A stretch of 64,000 nt of DNA from Frigoribacterium faeni (GCF_007988805.1 NZ_BJUV01000001.1:62001-126000); one strand, 5' to 3'. Positions 33,941 to 43,162 are shown, counted from the stretch's first letter. The notes: generated by a model not told the origin, from the sequence alone. Numbers and translations: made by a program.

Positions 33941-34615
33941 GTGACGAACCCCGACGAACGCATCCGCCTGGCCCTGGTCGACGACCACAAGATGCTGCTC
34001 GGTGCCCTGAGCGAGTGGATCCGCGGTGCGGCGAGCGACATCTCGATGGTCGCCGCGGTCGCCTCGTGGCCCGAGCTGCTGACCCACCCCGAGTTCCCCG
34101 TCGACGTGGTGCTGCTCGACCTCGACCTCAAGGACAACATCCCGATCTCGCTGAAGATCAACACGCTCAAGACCACCGGCGTCAAGACGGTCCTGATGAG
34201 CACCTACTCCGAGCCCAACGTGGTGCGCGAGGCCCTCGCCGCCGGCGCCCTCGGCTACCTCGTCAAGAGCGAGGACGCCGAGATGATCGTCGAGGCGATC
34301 CGGTCCGCGGCCCAGGGCGAGTCGTACATCTCGGCCGAGCTCGACCTGGCGCTCAACGCGGCCGAGATCGGCGGAGTGCCCAAGCTGAGCGCGCAGGAGC
34401 GCCGGGTGATGGCCCTCTACGGCGGCGGCGAGCCCGTCAAGGCCGTGGCCTACCAGCTCGGCATCAGCGAGGAGACCGCGAAGAGCTACCTCAAGCGCAT
34501 CCGCGAGAAGTACCGGGTGGCCGGATACGACGTCGGAACGAAGGTCGCGCTCCGCAAGCGCGCCATCCAGGACGGCATCCTGCTGCAGACCGACGCCCCC
34601 GCGCAGACGTTCTAG
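33941..34615 (+). CDS. LuxR-family (NarL-type) response regulator
   Basis: Response regulator of 224 aa. The receiver has the acidic pair Asp14-Asp15, phospho-acceptor Asp60 (VVLLDLDLKDN), the Thr/Ser switch MSTYS and Lys in YLVKSED. The LuxR helix-turn-helix is at about 148-205 (KLSAQERRVMALYGGGEPVK, then ISEETAKSYLKRIREKY). GTG start with an AGAAAGAAGG ribosome binding site. It is the likely partner of the kinase two genes upstream but has its own possible promoter. Confidence 0.9.
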   Translation: MTNPDERIRLALVDDHKMLLGALSEWIRGAASDISMVAAVASWPELLTHPEFPVDVVLLDLDLKDNIPISLKINTLKTTGVKTVLMSTYSEPNVVREALAAGALGYLVKSEDAEMIVEAIRSAAQGESYISAELDLALNAAEIGGVPKLSAQERRVMALYGGGEPVKAVAYQLGISEETAKSYLKRIREKYRVAGYDVGTKVALRKRAIQDGILLQTDAPAQTF

Positions 34616-34645
34616 CTCCCCGGGCGGCCAGCCCGCAGCCTCGAC

Positions 34646-34673
34646 CGTCCCGCCTGATCCGTCAGGCGGGACG
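34646..34673. terminator. Bidirectional hairpin terminator
   Basis: CGTCCCGCCTGA, loop TCCG, TCAGGCGGGACG: a perfect 12-bp stem. It sits 30 bp after the regulator stop and 8 bp before the convergent MFS stop, so it can end both transcripts. Confidence 0.8.
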
Positions 34674-34681
34674 CGCCTCCG

Positions 34682-35968
34682 TCAGCCCTGGGTGATGAAC
34701 ACCGATCCGGTGTCGGTGTCCTCCTGGTGGTCCGCTCTCTCCGCCGCGGCGCACAGGGCCGCCTGGCGGGCGTCGCCCGTGCGTTGGAGGCGGAAGCTCA
34801 CGACGGTGAGGACGACCCCGGCCAGAGCCAACGCGACCCCGACCCAGCCCGGCGCGGCGAACCCGAAGCCCGCCGCGATGACGGCACCGCCGAGGTATGC
34901 GCCGGCGCTGTTGCCGAGGTTCATCGACGAGTGGTTGAGGGCGGCGCCGATCACCTGGCTCTCGCCCGCCACCTCCATCAGCCTGGACTGCACCGACGGG
35001 CCGATCATCGAGCTGACGAGGCCGAGGAGGAACGTGGTCACGAAGATCCCGACGATGCCGTCGACGAGCAGCGCGTAGGCGACGAGTGCGGCGATCAGGC
35101 CGACGAACCCGACGGTCAGTGCGGCCTTGAGGTTCTTGTCGGCCGCCCAGCCGCCGATCACGTTGCCGATCGTCATGCCCACGCCCACGCCGACCAGCAC
35201 CCACGGCACGACGCCCTCGTCGACGCCCGCGCCCTCGGTCACGGCGTTGGCGATGTAGCTGTAGACGGCGAAGAACCCGCCGAAGCCGATGGCCCCGACG
35301 CCCATGACGAGCCAGACCTGGGGCTTGCGGAACGCGCTGAGCTCGCGCTTCATCGAGGCCGCCGAGTCGCCCTCCAGACGGGGCACGGCCAGGGCCACGG
35401 CGACGAAGGTGAGGGCGAAGATCGCGGCGACGGCGAGGTAGGCGGTGCGCCATCCCTGGGCCTGCCCGAGCGCGGTGATCGTCGGCACCCCGACGACGTT
35501 GGCGATCGTCAGCCCGCTCAGCACGAGGGCGACGCCCTTGCCCCGGTTGCCCGGACCCATGATCGTCGCGGCGACGATCGACGCGATGCCGAAGTAGGCG
35601 CCGTGCGGCAGACCGGCGAAGAACCGGGCGCCGAGCACCCAGCCGAACGAGGGCAGCACGGCCGAGAGCACGGTGCCCGCGACGAAGAGCGCGAGCAGCC
35701 CCATCAGGAGCTTCTTCTTGGGCAGGTGAGACGACATGGCGGCGATCGTGGGCGCTCCGACGACGACGCCCAGCGCATACGCGCTGACGAGCCAGCCCGC
35801 ACGGGCGATGCCCTCCTCCGACGACTGCGCGTACAGCCCCGGCAGGAGGTCCTGAGCGATGTTGGGCAGCAGCCCCATGGCCACGAACTCGGTCGATCCG
35901 ATGCCGAACCCGCCGAGGGCCAGGGCGATGAGGGCGAACGTCTTGCGACGGGTGGAGAGGGTGTTCAC
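34682..35968 (-). CDS. MFS exporter (AraJ/PbuE-type, DHA1 family)
   Basis: Twelve-helix major facilitator of 428 aa. GGFGIGSTEFVAMGLLPNIA at the start and GWLVSAYALGVVVGAPTIAA in helix 2 are hallmarks of DHA1 drug/sugar/purine exporters. Substrates of the family include arabinose, purine nucleosides and antibiotics; this one is not identified. GTG at 35968 chosen as the only start matching the conserved first helix. About 25 charged residues end the protein. The upstream 214 bp contain no gene but hold one copy of the 13-bp CGGGAGGCGCGGC repeat. Confidence 0.87.
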   Translation of the reverse strand: MNTLSTRRKTFALIALALGGFGIGSTEFVAMGLLPNIAQDLLPGLYAQSSEEGIARAGWLVSAYALGVVVGAPTIAAMSSHLPKKKLLMGLLALFVAGTVLSAVLPSFGWVLGARFFAGLPHGAYFGIASIVAATIMGPGNRGKGVALVLSGLTIANVVGVPTITALGQAQGWRTAYLAVAAIFALTFVAVALAVPRLEGDSAASMKRELSAFRKPQVWLVMGVGAIGFGGFFAVYSYIANAVTEGAGVDEGVVPWVLVGVGVGMTIGNVIGGWAADKNLKAALTVGFVGLIAALVAYALLVDGIVGIFVTTFLLGLVSSMIGPSVQSRLMEVAGESQVIGAALNHSSMNLGNSAGAYLGGAVIAAGFGFAAPGWVGVALALAGVVLTVVSFRLQRTGDARQAALCAAAERADHQEDTDTGSVFITQG

Positions 35969-36125
35969 GGGCGGCTGCCTTCGCTGGGCTGGAGGGTGTC
36001 GGGCGGCGGGGGCCCGGGGCTCTCCGTCGAGCGGGCCGGGGTGGGGCGTCGGGTCACCGGCGCCTCCGGCCCGCGTCCGCCGAATCGATTCGATCGGCGC
36101 CGGGCCACCGACGAGCTTACGACCT

Positions 36126-36138
36126 CGGGAGGCGCGGC
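36126..36138. repeat. Second repeat family (CGGGAGGCGCGGC), copy 1
   Basis: Exact 13-bp copy in the gap upstream of the MFS gene. Other exact copies: 39872-39884 (reverse), 46089-46101, 54215-54227 (reverse). Confidence 0.55.
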
Positions 36139-36182
36139 GGAAGTCGCCCGCGGCAGGCCCGGTGACCGGGCCGCAGCCCGCG

Positions 36183-36398
36183 TCAGGAAGCGGGGGCGAC
36201 GTCGTAGACGGGCGGTTCCTGCCTGACGAGATCGAGGAGGCGCTCGATGCGGAGCGAGCCCGAACCGACCGAGAACACGTACGTCTCACCCTCGGTCAAC
36301 TCCGCGGCGACGTCGTCCACCGTCTCGGCGGTGATCCCCTCGCGCCTGGCCGACTTCTCACTCGGCGATCTGCGGATGCGTCGTGCGGGATCGGGCAC
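36183..36398 (-). pseudogene. Truncated tandem copy of the 36406-36852 gene
   Basis: Reading frame of 71 aa whose last 53 residues repeat the end of the next gene upstream: SVGSGSLRIERLLDLVRQEP against SVGAGSLRLERLLQVVKQEP. The membrane anchor and first half are missing and replaced by a short Arg-rich start (GTG, no ribosome binding site). It is probably a remnant of a tandem duplication; a functional short product is not excluded. Nucleotide identity over the shared part is high by eye. Confidence 0.6.
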
Positions 36399-36405
36399 GG
36401 CCGCG

Positions 36406-36852
36406 TCAGGCTGCGGGGCTGAAGTCGTAGAGCGGCGGCTCCTGCTTGACGACCTGGAGCAGCCTCTCGAGACGGAGCGAGCCGGCGCCGACCGAGAAGT
36501 CGTAGGTCCGACCCGGGGTCAGCTCGGCCGCGATCCGCTCCGCGTTCTCCGCGGTGACGCCCTCGCGCATGTCGAGGATGCCGCACGACGAGGTGCGCAC
36601 GCGTACCAGCGCGTACTCGCCGCCGATCCCCGTCCGGCTGGAGCTCCGGCCCGAGTAGGCCTCGACGGAGTCCACCCGGCAGGTCAGCGTCTCACGGTGC
36701 GAGGAGTCGTACGACGAGAGCACACGCGGTCCGACGCCGAACGTGCCGACGACGAGCACGAATACCGCGAGCAAGGTGATCAGGATGAGCCGCGCGCGGC
36801 GCGTCGAGCGCTTCCTCGGCGGCGCTGCGGCGGAACGGTGTGAATCCGACAT
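36406..36852 (-). CDS. Single-TM anchored small protein downstream of Rhs
   Basis: Protein of 148 aa, not recognised. A charged start is followed by one transmembrane helix (about 22-44). An extracytoplasmic domain follows with two Cys (in LTCRVDS and TSSCGIL, perhaps a disulfide) and the closing motif FSVGAGSLRLERLLQVVKQE. It lies 42 bp downstream of the Rhs gene in the same direction, where an immunity gene is expected, but nothing in the sequence proves that role. A truncated copy follows it. Confidence 0.6.
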   Translation of the reverse strand: MSDSHRSAAAPPRKRSTRRARLILITLLAVFVLVVGTFGVGPRVLSSYDSSHRETLTCRVDSVEAYSGRSSSRTGIGGEYALVRVRTSSCGILDMREGVTAENAERIAAELTPGRTYDFSVGAGSLRLERLLQVVKQEPPLYDFSPAA

Positions 36853-36894
36853 GCTCGTTCATCTTTCTCGTCAGACGGCTCGTGCTGCGTCCGG

Positions 36895-39800
36895 TCAGTG
36901 TCGCGGGAGGCTCGGCCCTTCGGCCCCCGAGAGGAAGCCGTTCGAGAACGCCTCCCCAGGGGTCGACTCGGGGTCCGGATCCAACACGTACTGCGCCAGC
37001 TCCGATGTCCCGCCCACGAGGCTATCCTGACCCATGTCGAGCAGCCCCTCGCCGGCCGCGTTCCACCGCGGACTCAGCGACGGCAGAGCATCCGACAGGA
37101 TGTTGGTCGACGAGGGAGCGGGGATGGCGCTCGAGATGCCGCTGGTGACCGACCCGGCGACGAACCCGTTCACTCCCTGGCCGACGTAACCTGCGAACGA
37201 GTGATCCTGCTTCGGGTCCAGGCCGTAGTCGAGCACGTTGCTCGTGGCCCCCTCGACGCCCGCGGCCACGGCGCCCTGCCCGGCCCGGCCCACGGCGGCC
37301 GTCGCGACGCGCTGCCCGATCGGGGACGCGATGCGCTGGACGGCGGGAGCCACGGCCTGCGAGACGGCCGGAGCCGCCTTGGAGGCGACGGTCGCCGCGG
37401 CGCCGCCCGCGGCGCCGGCCACACCGCCGATGAGCATCTGCACCCCGACCTGCTTGTAGTCGACGTTGCCGCTGTCCGGCCCCTGCTGGATGATGTTCAT
37501 CCCGCCGGCGAGGAGGGCACCGCCCGCGGCGAGCGCGAGGATGTTGACGCCGGGTACGAACATCAGGGCGATGCTCCCCGCGATCATGACTCCTGCGAGG
37601 ATCGCCTCCCTGTGCGACCAGACCTCTTTGGCGGCGTCGACGATGAACCCCTGGTTCGCATCGTTGTACGCCTTCAGGTCGGCGTCGGTCGCGGGCTTGA
37701 GGCCCAGCGGGTCCAGCGCGTGGATCGGGTCGTTCCCCGCGTAGGAGTAGGGGTTGGCGGCCCATCCCGCGCCGAGGGTGGCCACGATCGGATCGGTCGA
37801 CAGGAATCCCCGCGCCGACGGGTCGTAGACCCGGGCTCCGAGCCAGTCGAGGCCGCCGATGGTGAGTCCGCCGCCCGCCGTCAGGCCGACGCCCTCGGGC
37901 AGTCCGAGCCCCGCTCCCAGCTCCGATGCGGAGGCCAGCGCCTCCCAGGGGTCCTCGACGTCGGTGGCTCGTGCCGCACGCCACCCGCTGGAGGTCACCG
38001 CCTCGTCGACCGCCGTCACACCACCGGGCAAGGTGAGCACGGGCGCCCCGCCGAGGCAGGCCAGAGACGGCACGGTGGCGACCGAGTCCCACCAGGTGGC
38101 CACTCCACCCGCCTCGGCGAGCTCGCCCAGGCCGTCGACCCAGACGTCGATGCGTCCGGTCTCCGTGCCGTCCCGATCGCGATCGACGATGCCGCCGAGA
38201 CGACCGAGGTCGGACCACAGGTACTCCCGCGTCGAACCGTCCGGCTCGGTCCGCCGGATCCGTCGCCCGAGGCCGTCGTGAACGTACTCGACACGGACGC
38301 CGAGCCTCTCCGTGGCGACGAGCTGCGCAGCCCGGTCGTACTCGTGGCGGGTCTCGACCCCGTCCGCGGTCTCGGCGACGAGACGGCCTGCGGTGTCGTA
38401 CCCCCAGGTCCGCCCGGCACCGGCGCTCCGCTGCGCGGCCACGAGCTGCGCGGCGTCGTCGTAGCGGTACTCGACCCTGCCGCGGGGCCCCTCCACCGCC
38501 GCGATGCGTCCGTCCGCGTCGTGTTCGATGCGGGTCGCGTCGACTCCGGTCGCCCGGGTCTCGACGTGCTCCACCACGACGCCGCCCTCGTACGACCACG
38601 TCTGCACGAGGTCGCCCGCGATCGACTCGACGACGCGACCGGCGCCGTCGTACGCGACGCCGCCGAGGGGCACGCCGTCGCGCGTCGCCCCGACGATGCG
38701 ACCGTTCGCATCGCGGCGGTAGTCCGTCCGCACTCCGGCGGGGTCGACTCGGGCGACGACGATCCCGTCGGCGTCGCGCTCCCACGCCATCGCCTGGGCA
38801 CCCCGTGAGCGACGGACGAGCAGCCCGCGACGGTCGTACCGCAGCTCGTGGTCCACCGCACGACCCGGGCCGCGGGTGTGGTCGGTCACGACGACCGTCC
38901 GATCGAAGGGGTCGCGAGCGATCTCGAGCACGACGGCGCCGTCGACCCTCACGCTCTGCTGCCGCCCAGCGCGGTCGTAGCCGTTCTCCGTGACGCGTCC
39001 GTCGGGGTCCGTCCGAGCGACGGGCCGACCGGCGGCGTCGTACGAGTACGTCGTCGTCCGCCCGAGGGGGTCGGTGACGGCGATCACGCGATCCGCGGCG
39101 TCGTAGGCCCGGCGCGTCACCCCGCCCACCGGGTCGGTCACCGCGACGGGGCGGCCACGCTCGTCGTACTCGTACGAGGTCACTCCCCCGAGGCCGTTCG
39201 CCACGGCGATCATCTGACCCGCCGCGTCGTACCGGAACGTCCGCCGCCCGAATCGCAGGTCGTGGCTGGCGACGAGTCGGCCCACCGCATCCCAGCGGTA
39301 TCGCGCCGTCCCCGCCCCCGGGATGGTCCGGCTCACGACACGACCCACGAGGTCGTACTCAAGACGCTCGACGTCGCCGGTCGGCGCGGTGCGGGTGGAC
39401 ACGCGCGAGTCGGCGTCGTACGTCAGCGTGGTCCGCGCGCCGGTGGCGTCGGTCGCGGCGGCCGCGCGACCGCACGCGTCGTACTCGTAGGTCGAACGCG
39501 CGCCCGTGGGCGACGTGACGGCGACCACGCGACCGGCGAGATCGCGTTCGAGGCGCGTGAGCCCGCCCTCCCCGTCGACGAGCTCGACCGGGCGACCGCA
39601 GGCGTCGTAGGTGACGAGCTCGTGCCCGCGTTCGTCGGACGTCCTCTCGACGGGCCGGCCGAATTCGTCCGTCCGGAGCGTCGTCGTCGTGAACGCGTCG
39701 CGCAGCGACGAGAGTCCGGTCGTCTCGTCGCGGTCAGCCTGGCGGCGCACCCCCGTCGGGTCCGTGATGGACGTGAGGTCTCCGTTGACCCCGTACTCGC

Positions 39801-42231
39801 GGTCCCATCGGGCTCCGGTGGGGTCGGTGACGACCCGGAGGCGCGACAGGGCGTCGTGCTCGAAGGCCCAGGCCGCGCCTCCCGGCAGCTCGATGCCCGC
39901 GACGTCGCCCTGATCGTCCATCGTGCGGGTCGTCGTCCGGCCCAGGGGGTCGGTCTCGGAGACGAGGTCGCCGGCCGGACCGTAGCCGTACTCCGTCCGC
40001 GCACCCGTCGGATCCACCTGCGCCTCGAGTCGACCCGCGGGTCCGCGCTCGAATCGCCATTTCGCTCCGTCGGGATCGCGCCGGGAGACGAGCCGCCCTG
40101 CTTCGTCGTACCGGTACTCGGTCCGCGCCCCCGACGGGGTGACGGACGCCACCACCTGGCCCCGGGGGTCCCGCTCCAGGCGCACCACGTCGCCCTCGGC
40201 GTTCCGGGCCGCGACGACGTCGCCGTACCGGTCGTGCTCGAGGTCGAGCGAGACACCGGTCGCGTCGACCGCCCGCACCAGGCACCCGTCCCGCCAGGTC
40301 AGCTCCGATCGCCCCCCGACGGGGTCCTCGAGCGCCGACGGGTTCCTGTCGTCTCCCTCGTACTCGTAGGCGACCACGCCGCCGGACTCGGTCACGACGG
40401 TGGTGACGCGGTCGAGGTCGTCGTAGCCGTAGGTGATGTCGGCGCCGGCCGGGGTGACGGTCCGCGTCCGTCGACCCCGGTCGTCGTACCCGTGGACCGT
40501 CACGGACCCGTCGCGCTGCGTCGCGGAGACGAGGTTGCCGTGCGCGTCGTAGCTCATGGACTGGCGGCGGTCGTCGCTGTCGACGATGCCCACGAGTCGA
40601 CCCTTCGCGTCCGCCGACCAGGTGTTCGACCGCGTGCCGTCCTCGTCGGAGACGACGGTCACGCGACCGGGCAGGTAGCCGAAGCGGACCCGGCGTCCGT
40701 GCGGGCTGACCTGGAGGACGACGCGCCCGCGCTCATCGTAGGTGTTGTCGACCTCGGTCACGCCCGCGGCGCTCGTGACGGTGGCGATGAGGCCGGCGTC
40801 GTTCCAGCCGTAGCGGCGGGTGCCCTCGGCCGTGGTGACGCCGACGAGCCTCCCGTGCTCGTCGTACTCGTACTCGACGCGACGCCCGTCCGAGCCCCGC
40901 AGCACGACCACCCGTCCGTCGGCGTGCTCGATCTCGACGAACCGGCCCCGCTCGTGCACGAGCCGGGTGACCACGTCGCCCTCGCGCTCGACGCGGACGG
41001 CCGTGCCCCGCCTCCCGCGCTGTCCGACCCACCGACCCGAGGGGCTGAAGTCGATGCGGGTCCCCTCGTTGTCGCGCACGACGAGGAGGCCGTCCTCCTC
41101 GGCCAGCCAGCGGTTCTCCCCGATGCCGCGAGCCCACCCCGCGCCCGACCGGGGGAACCTGATCTGACGCCCGTCGGCTCCGACGAACGAGGCGCCCTCG
41201 TCGTCGATCAGCAGCCTGGTCTCGAGCACGGACGACCAGCCGGGTCCGAACAGCCCGACGTTCTCGTCGAGCGAGTTGTACATGCGGGTGACGGCCAGCG
41301 ACGCGGAGCCGCCGGCGAAGCCGAGGTCGTGCTCGGGCTCCAGGAAGTTGCCCGTCGTCGTGTTGACGGGGTCCATGGTGAATCCGGTGGTCGGCTGCTC
41401 GCCGTAGGCCCGGGGCGGGTCGATCGCGAGGACCGTGCGGTCGGCGGAGACCCCGGCCGACTGGAGGGCTGCGGCGAGCGCCGAGTCGGCCACCGTCGAG
41501 ACCGCGCCCTCCCCGCCCGCCGCGGCGAAGGCGTCGGCGACGGTGGTGGCCCACGTGACGTCCTGGCCGTTGGCCTCGAGCCACTTCTCGAAACCGGTCA
41601 CGAGACCGCTCGCGTCGATCTCGCCCCACTTGCAGCGCGAGGCGAAGTCGGTGAGCTTGCCTCGCAACGAGGCCGGCTTGCCGTTCAGCTCGGTGTCGAG
41701 CCCGGAGGATCCCGTCGCGAACGACCGGAGGTTCTCGGGGCGCGCCGATGACGCGCCACCCTCACCCCCGCCGGAGCCGGGCGCCGGGGTGTCGCGGGTG
41801 CCGGTGGCGACGGTCGACGCGGGGAAGGTCGGCTCCTTCTCCGCGGGCTCGTTGGGCATCTCCTCCTCGCCGACGATGCCGTCCCACCACTTCTCGATCC
41901 CCGATCGGTTCTCGTGGCGCTCGGTCCACTCGCGGGCGCGCTTCCGGCGGGCGTTCTCCTTCTTCGCCGACTCCTTCATCGTGCCGGCCCAGGTCGCGAC
42001 GTCCCGCAGAGCGGCGCTGATCTTGTCGCCGTCCGCCTTCGCGGTGTCCTGGTTCGAGGCGAAGAGCTCGGAGAAGCGCCCGAGGAAGTCCTGCTCGGCC
42101 GTGGTCCGGTACGACCGGCGCGAGCTCACCTGCCCGTCGATGGCCTCGGCCGACGCGTTCGCCTCGCTGATGAGAGCGTCCGCAGCCGCGTCGTCGAAGG
42201 TGACTGCCTCGTTGCCTGTCGGATCCGTCAC
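36895..42231 (-). CDS. Rhs/YD-repeat polymorphic-toxin-like protein with type VII-type N-terminus
   Basis: Giant protein of 1,778 aa. Order: helical, charged N-terminal domain (about 1-130) resembling the putative type VII secretion signal of actinobacterial Rhs proteins; Pro/Gly linker; DUF6531 start (DPVNTTTGNFLEPEHDLGF, about 285); dozens of YD repeats (YDERGR, YDAAGR and so on) forming the shell; Rhs core end (RGFLSTDPI...NPYSYAGNDPIHALDPLGL, near 1,500). The C-terminal 270 residues hold two hydrophobic stretches and an Ala/Gly-rich region but no toxin domain I recognise. GTG start at 42231 has GGGGAACGAG upstream. Such proteins are contact-dependent or secreted weapons; activity here is unproven. 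Confidence 0.85.
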   Translation of the reverse strand: MTDPTGNEAVTFDDAAADALISEANASAEAIDGQVSSRRSYRTTAEQDFLGRFSELFASNQDTAKADGDKISAALRDVATWAGTMKESAKKENARRKRAREWTERHENRSGIEKWWDGIVGEEEMPNEPAEKEPTFPASTVATGTRDTPAPGSGGGEGGASSARPENLRSFATGSSGLDTELNGKPASLRGKLTDFASRCKWGEIDASGLVTGFEKWLEANGQDVTWATTVADAFAAAGGEGAVSTVADSALAAALQSAGVSADRTVLAIDPPRAYGEQPTTGFTMDPVNTTTGNFLEPEHDLGFAGGSASLAVTRMYNSLDENVGLFGPGWSSVLETRLLIDDEGASFVGADGRQIRFPRSGAGWARGIGENRWLAEEDGLLVVRDNEGTRIDFSPSGRWVGQRGRRGTAVRVEREGDVVTRLVHERGRFVEIEHADGRVVVLRGSDGRRVEYEYDEHGRLVGVTTAEGTRRYGWNDAGLIATVTSAAGVTEVDNTYDERGRVVLQVSPHGRRVRFGYLPGRVTVVSDEDGTRSNTWSADAKGRLVGIVDSDDRRQSMSYDAHGNLVSATQRDGSVTVHGYDDRGRRTRTVTPAGADITYGYDDLDRVTTVVTESGGVVAYEYEGDDRNPSALEDPVGGRSELTWRDGCLVRAVDATGVSLDLEHDRYGDVVAARNAEGDVVRLERDPRGQVVASVTPSGARTEYRYDEAGRLVSRRDPDGAKWRFERGPAGRLEAQVDPTGARTEYGYGPAGDLVSETDPLGRTTTRTMDDQGDVAGIELPGGAAWAFEHDALSRLRVVTDPTGARWDREYGVNGDLTSITDPTGVRRQADRDETTGLSSLRDAFTTTTLRTDEFGRPVERTSDERGHELVTYDACGRPVELVDGEGGLTRLERDLAGRVVAVTSPTGARSTYEYDACGRAAAATDATGARTTLTYDADSRVSTRTAPTGDVERLEYDLVGRVVSRTIPGAGTARYRWDAVGRLVASHDLRFGRRTFRYDAAGQMIAVANGLGGVTSYEYDERGRPVAVTDPVGGVTRRAYDAADRVIAVTDPLGRTTTYSYDAAGRPVARTDPDGRVTENGYDRAGRQQSVRVDGAVVLEIARDPFDRTVVVTDHTRGPGRAVDHELRYDRRGLLVRRSRGAQAMAWERDADGIVVARVDPAGVRTDYRRDANGRIVGATRDGVPLGGVAYDGAGRVVESIAGDLVQTWSYEGGVVVEHVETRATGVDATRIEHDADGRIAAVEGPRGRVEYRYDDAAQLVAAQRSAGAGRTWGYDTAGRLVAETADGVETRHEYDRAAQLVATERLGVRVEYVHDGLGRRIRRTEPDGSTREYLWSDLGRLGGIVDRDRDGTETGRIDVWVDGLGELAEAGGVATWWDSVATVPSLACLGGAPVLTLPGGVTAVDEAVTSSGWRAARATDVEDPWEALASASELGAGLGLPEGVGLTAGGGLTIGGLDWLGARVYDPSARGFLSTDPIVATLGAGWAANPYSYAGNDPIHALDPLGLKPATDADLKAYNDANQGFIVDAAKEVWSHREAILAGVMIAGSIALMFVPGVNILALAAGGALLAGGMNIIQQGPDSGNVDYKQVGVQMLIGGVAGAAGGAAATVASKAAPAVSQAVAPAVQRIASPIGQRVATAAVGRAGQGAVAAGVEGATSNVLDYGLDPKQDHSFAGYVGQGVNGFVAGSVTSGISSAIPAPSSTNILSDALPSLSPRWNAAGEGLLDMGQDSLVGGTSELAQYVLDPDPESTPGEAFSNGFLSGAEGPSLPRH
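39872..39884. repeat. Second repeat family, copy 2 (inside rhs)
   Basis: Reverse-orientation exact copy of CGGGAGGCGCGGC, within coding DNA. Confidence 0.4.
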
Positions 42232-42411
42232 GGTTCTCGTTCCCCCTGGTGATGCGTCTGAAAGACGTCCCGTCGCGACGAACGACCTCGTCGCGATCCC
42301 TGCCGTCACCCCCGCGCGAGACGCGCCCCCGGGGCTCGAACGTCCTGACTCTACCGCCGAACGGTCGATCATGCGGGACATCCCCGACAGAGGGGTCGGT
42401 ATCATCGCGGA
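42232..42411. other. Divergent promoter region of rhs
   Basis: 180 bp without a gene. On the plus strand TATCAT (42400-42405) is the -10 of the PH-like gene. No clear -10/-35 pair for rhs stands out. Confidence 0.4.
42400..42405 (+). promoter_or_regulatory. -10 box (TATCAT) of a leaderless gene
   Basis: TATCAT ends six bases before the ATG at 42412; no ribosome binding site lies between. Confidence 0.55.
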
Positions 42412-43005
42412 ATGATCGACTGGACGGTCCTCGGACTCGTGGTGTCCGCCGCCTCCGTGCTGGTCGCCGTCGGGGTCCCCCTGGTCGCCTCCGTCGCCGG
42501 GCGGGCCTCCCGTGTCGCCGCTCCCGACGCCCCTCCCCTCTTCAGCACCCGCCCGCCCCGAGCGATCGCCGTCGTCTTCGCCGTCCTGGGTTCCGCCTCG
42601 TTCTTCTTCGGCCTGGTGCTGGCGGTCCAGGTCCCCCTCCGTGACGGACCCGACGTGGCCGCGGGGTCGATGACGGCCGGTGCCCTCTGCGCCCTGGGAG
42701 CCGGGGAGCTCCTCCTCTGGCGCGGCATCCGGCGCACTCGCCTCGAGGTCCACGACGAGGGATTCCTCGTCCAGGCGTGGTTCCGTCCCGCCCGGTGGGT
42801 CCGGGCGGACGAGATCGCCTCCTTCCGTCCGCTGCTCAGTCCGGGAGGCGGCGTCGACGGTTCGGGCATCGACGCCCGCGACGGTCGGCGCAGGCGGCTG
42901 TTCATCGCCACCGGACGCGATGAGAACTACCGGGAGCTGCTCCGCCACCTCGAGCGACGTGCCCCGGAGGCGCTGGCCGCCTTCCGGGGGCGACCCGTCG
43001 GCTGA
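42412..43005 (+). CDS. Membrane protein with PH-like C-terminal domain
   Basis: Protein of 197 aa, not recognised by family. Three hydrophobic segments (about 7-28, 50-75, 85-103) precede a compact beta-rich domain (about 108-195; RLEVHDEGFLVQAWFRPARW) with the look of a bacterial PH-type domain. The TATCAT box makes it leaderless. Divergent from the Rhs gene; a shared role is possible but not shown. Confidence 0.55.
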   Translation: MIDWTVLGLVVSAASVLVAVGVPLVASVAGRASRVAAPDAPPLFSTRPPRAIAVVFAVLGSASFFFGLVLAVQVPLRDGPDVAAGSMTAGALCALGAGELLLWRGIRRTRLEVHDEGFLVQAWFRPARWVRADEIASFRPLLSPGGGVDGSGIDARDGRRRRLFIATGRDENYRELLRHLERRAPEALAAFRGRPVG

Positions 43006-43050
43006 TCGCGCGCCGGCCGGACGGGCCCTGCGCTGCCCGCACGTCGGGAA

Positions 43051-43085
43051 CGGGTCTCGCCATGGCGACGGGTCTCGCCTAAGCT
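43051..43085 (+). promoter_or_regulatory. Direct repeat and -10 box upstream of the beta-helix gene
   Basis: CGGGTCTCGCC occurs exactly twice (43051-43061, 43069-43079), 18 bp apart, and the second copy runs into a TAAGCT -10 (43080-43085). This looks like a regulator site in the -35/-10 region. Confidence 0.45.
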
Positions 43086-43162
43086 GACTCTCGGCCGTCC
43101 CCGGGGCCTTTTGTCCGATCACGAGCGACTCACCCACGCTCACCGCACGAAAGAGCCCTGTC

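Noticed and set aside
36406-36852. Calling the small protein after rhs an immunity protein
   Set aside because: Position fits, but no known immunity family is recognisable and the toxin end itself is unclear, so it is left as a hypothesis.
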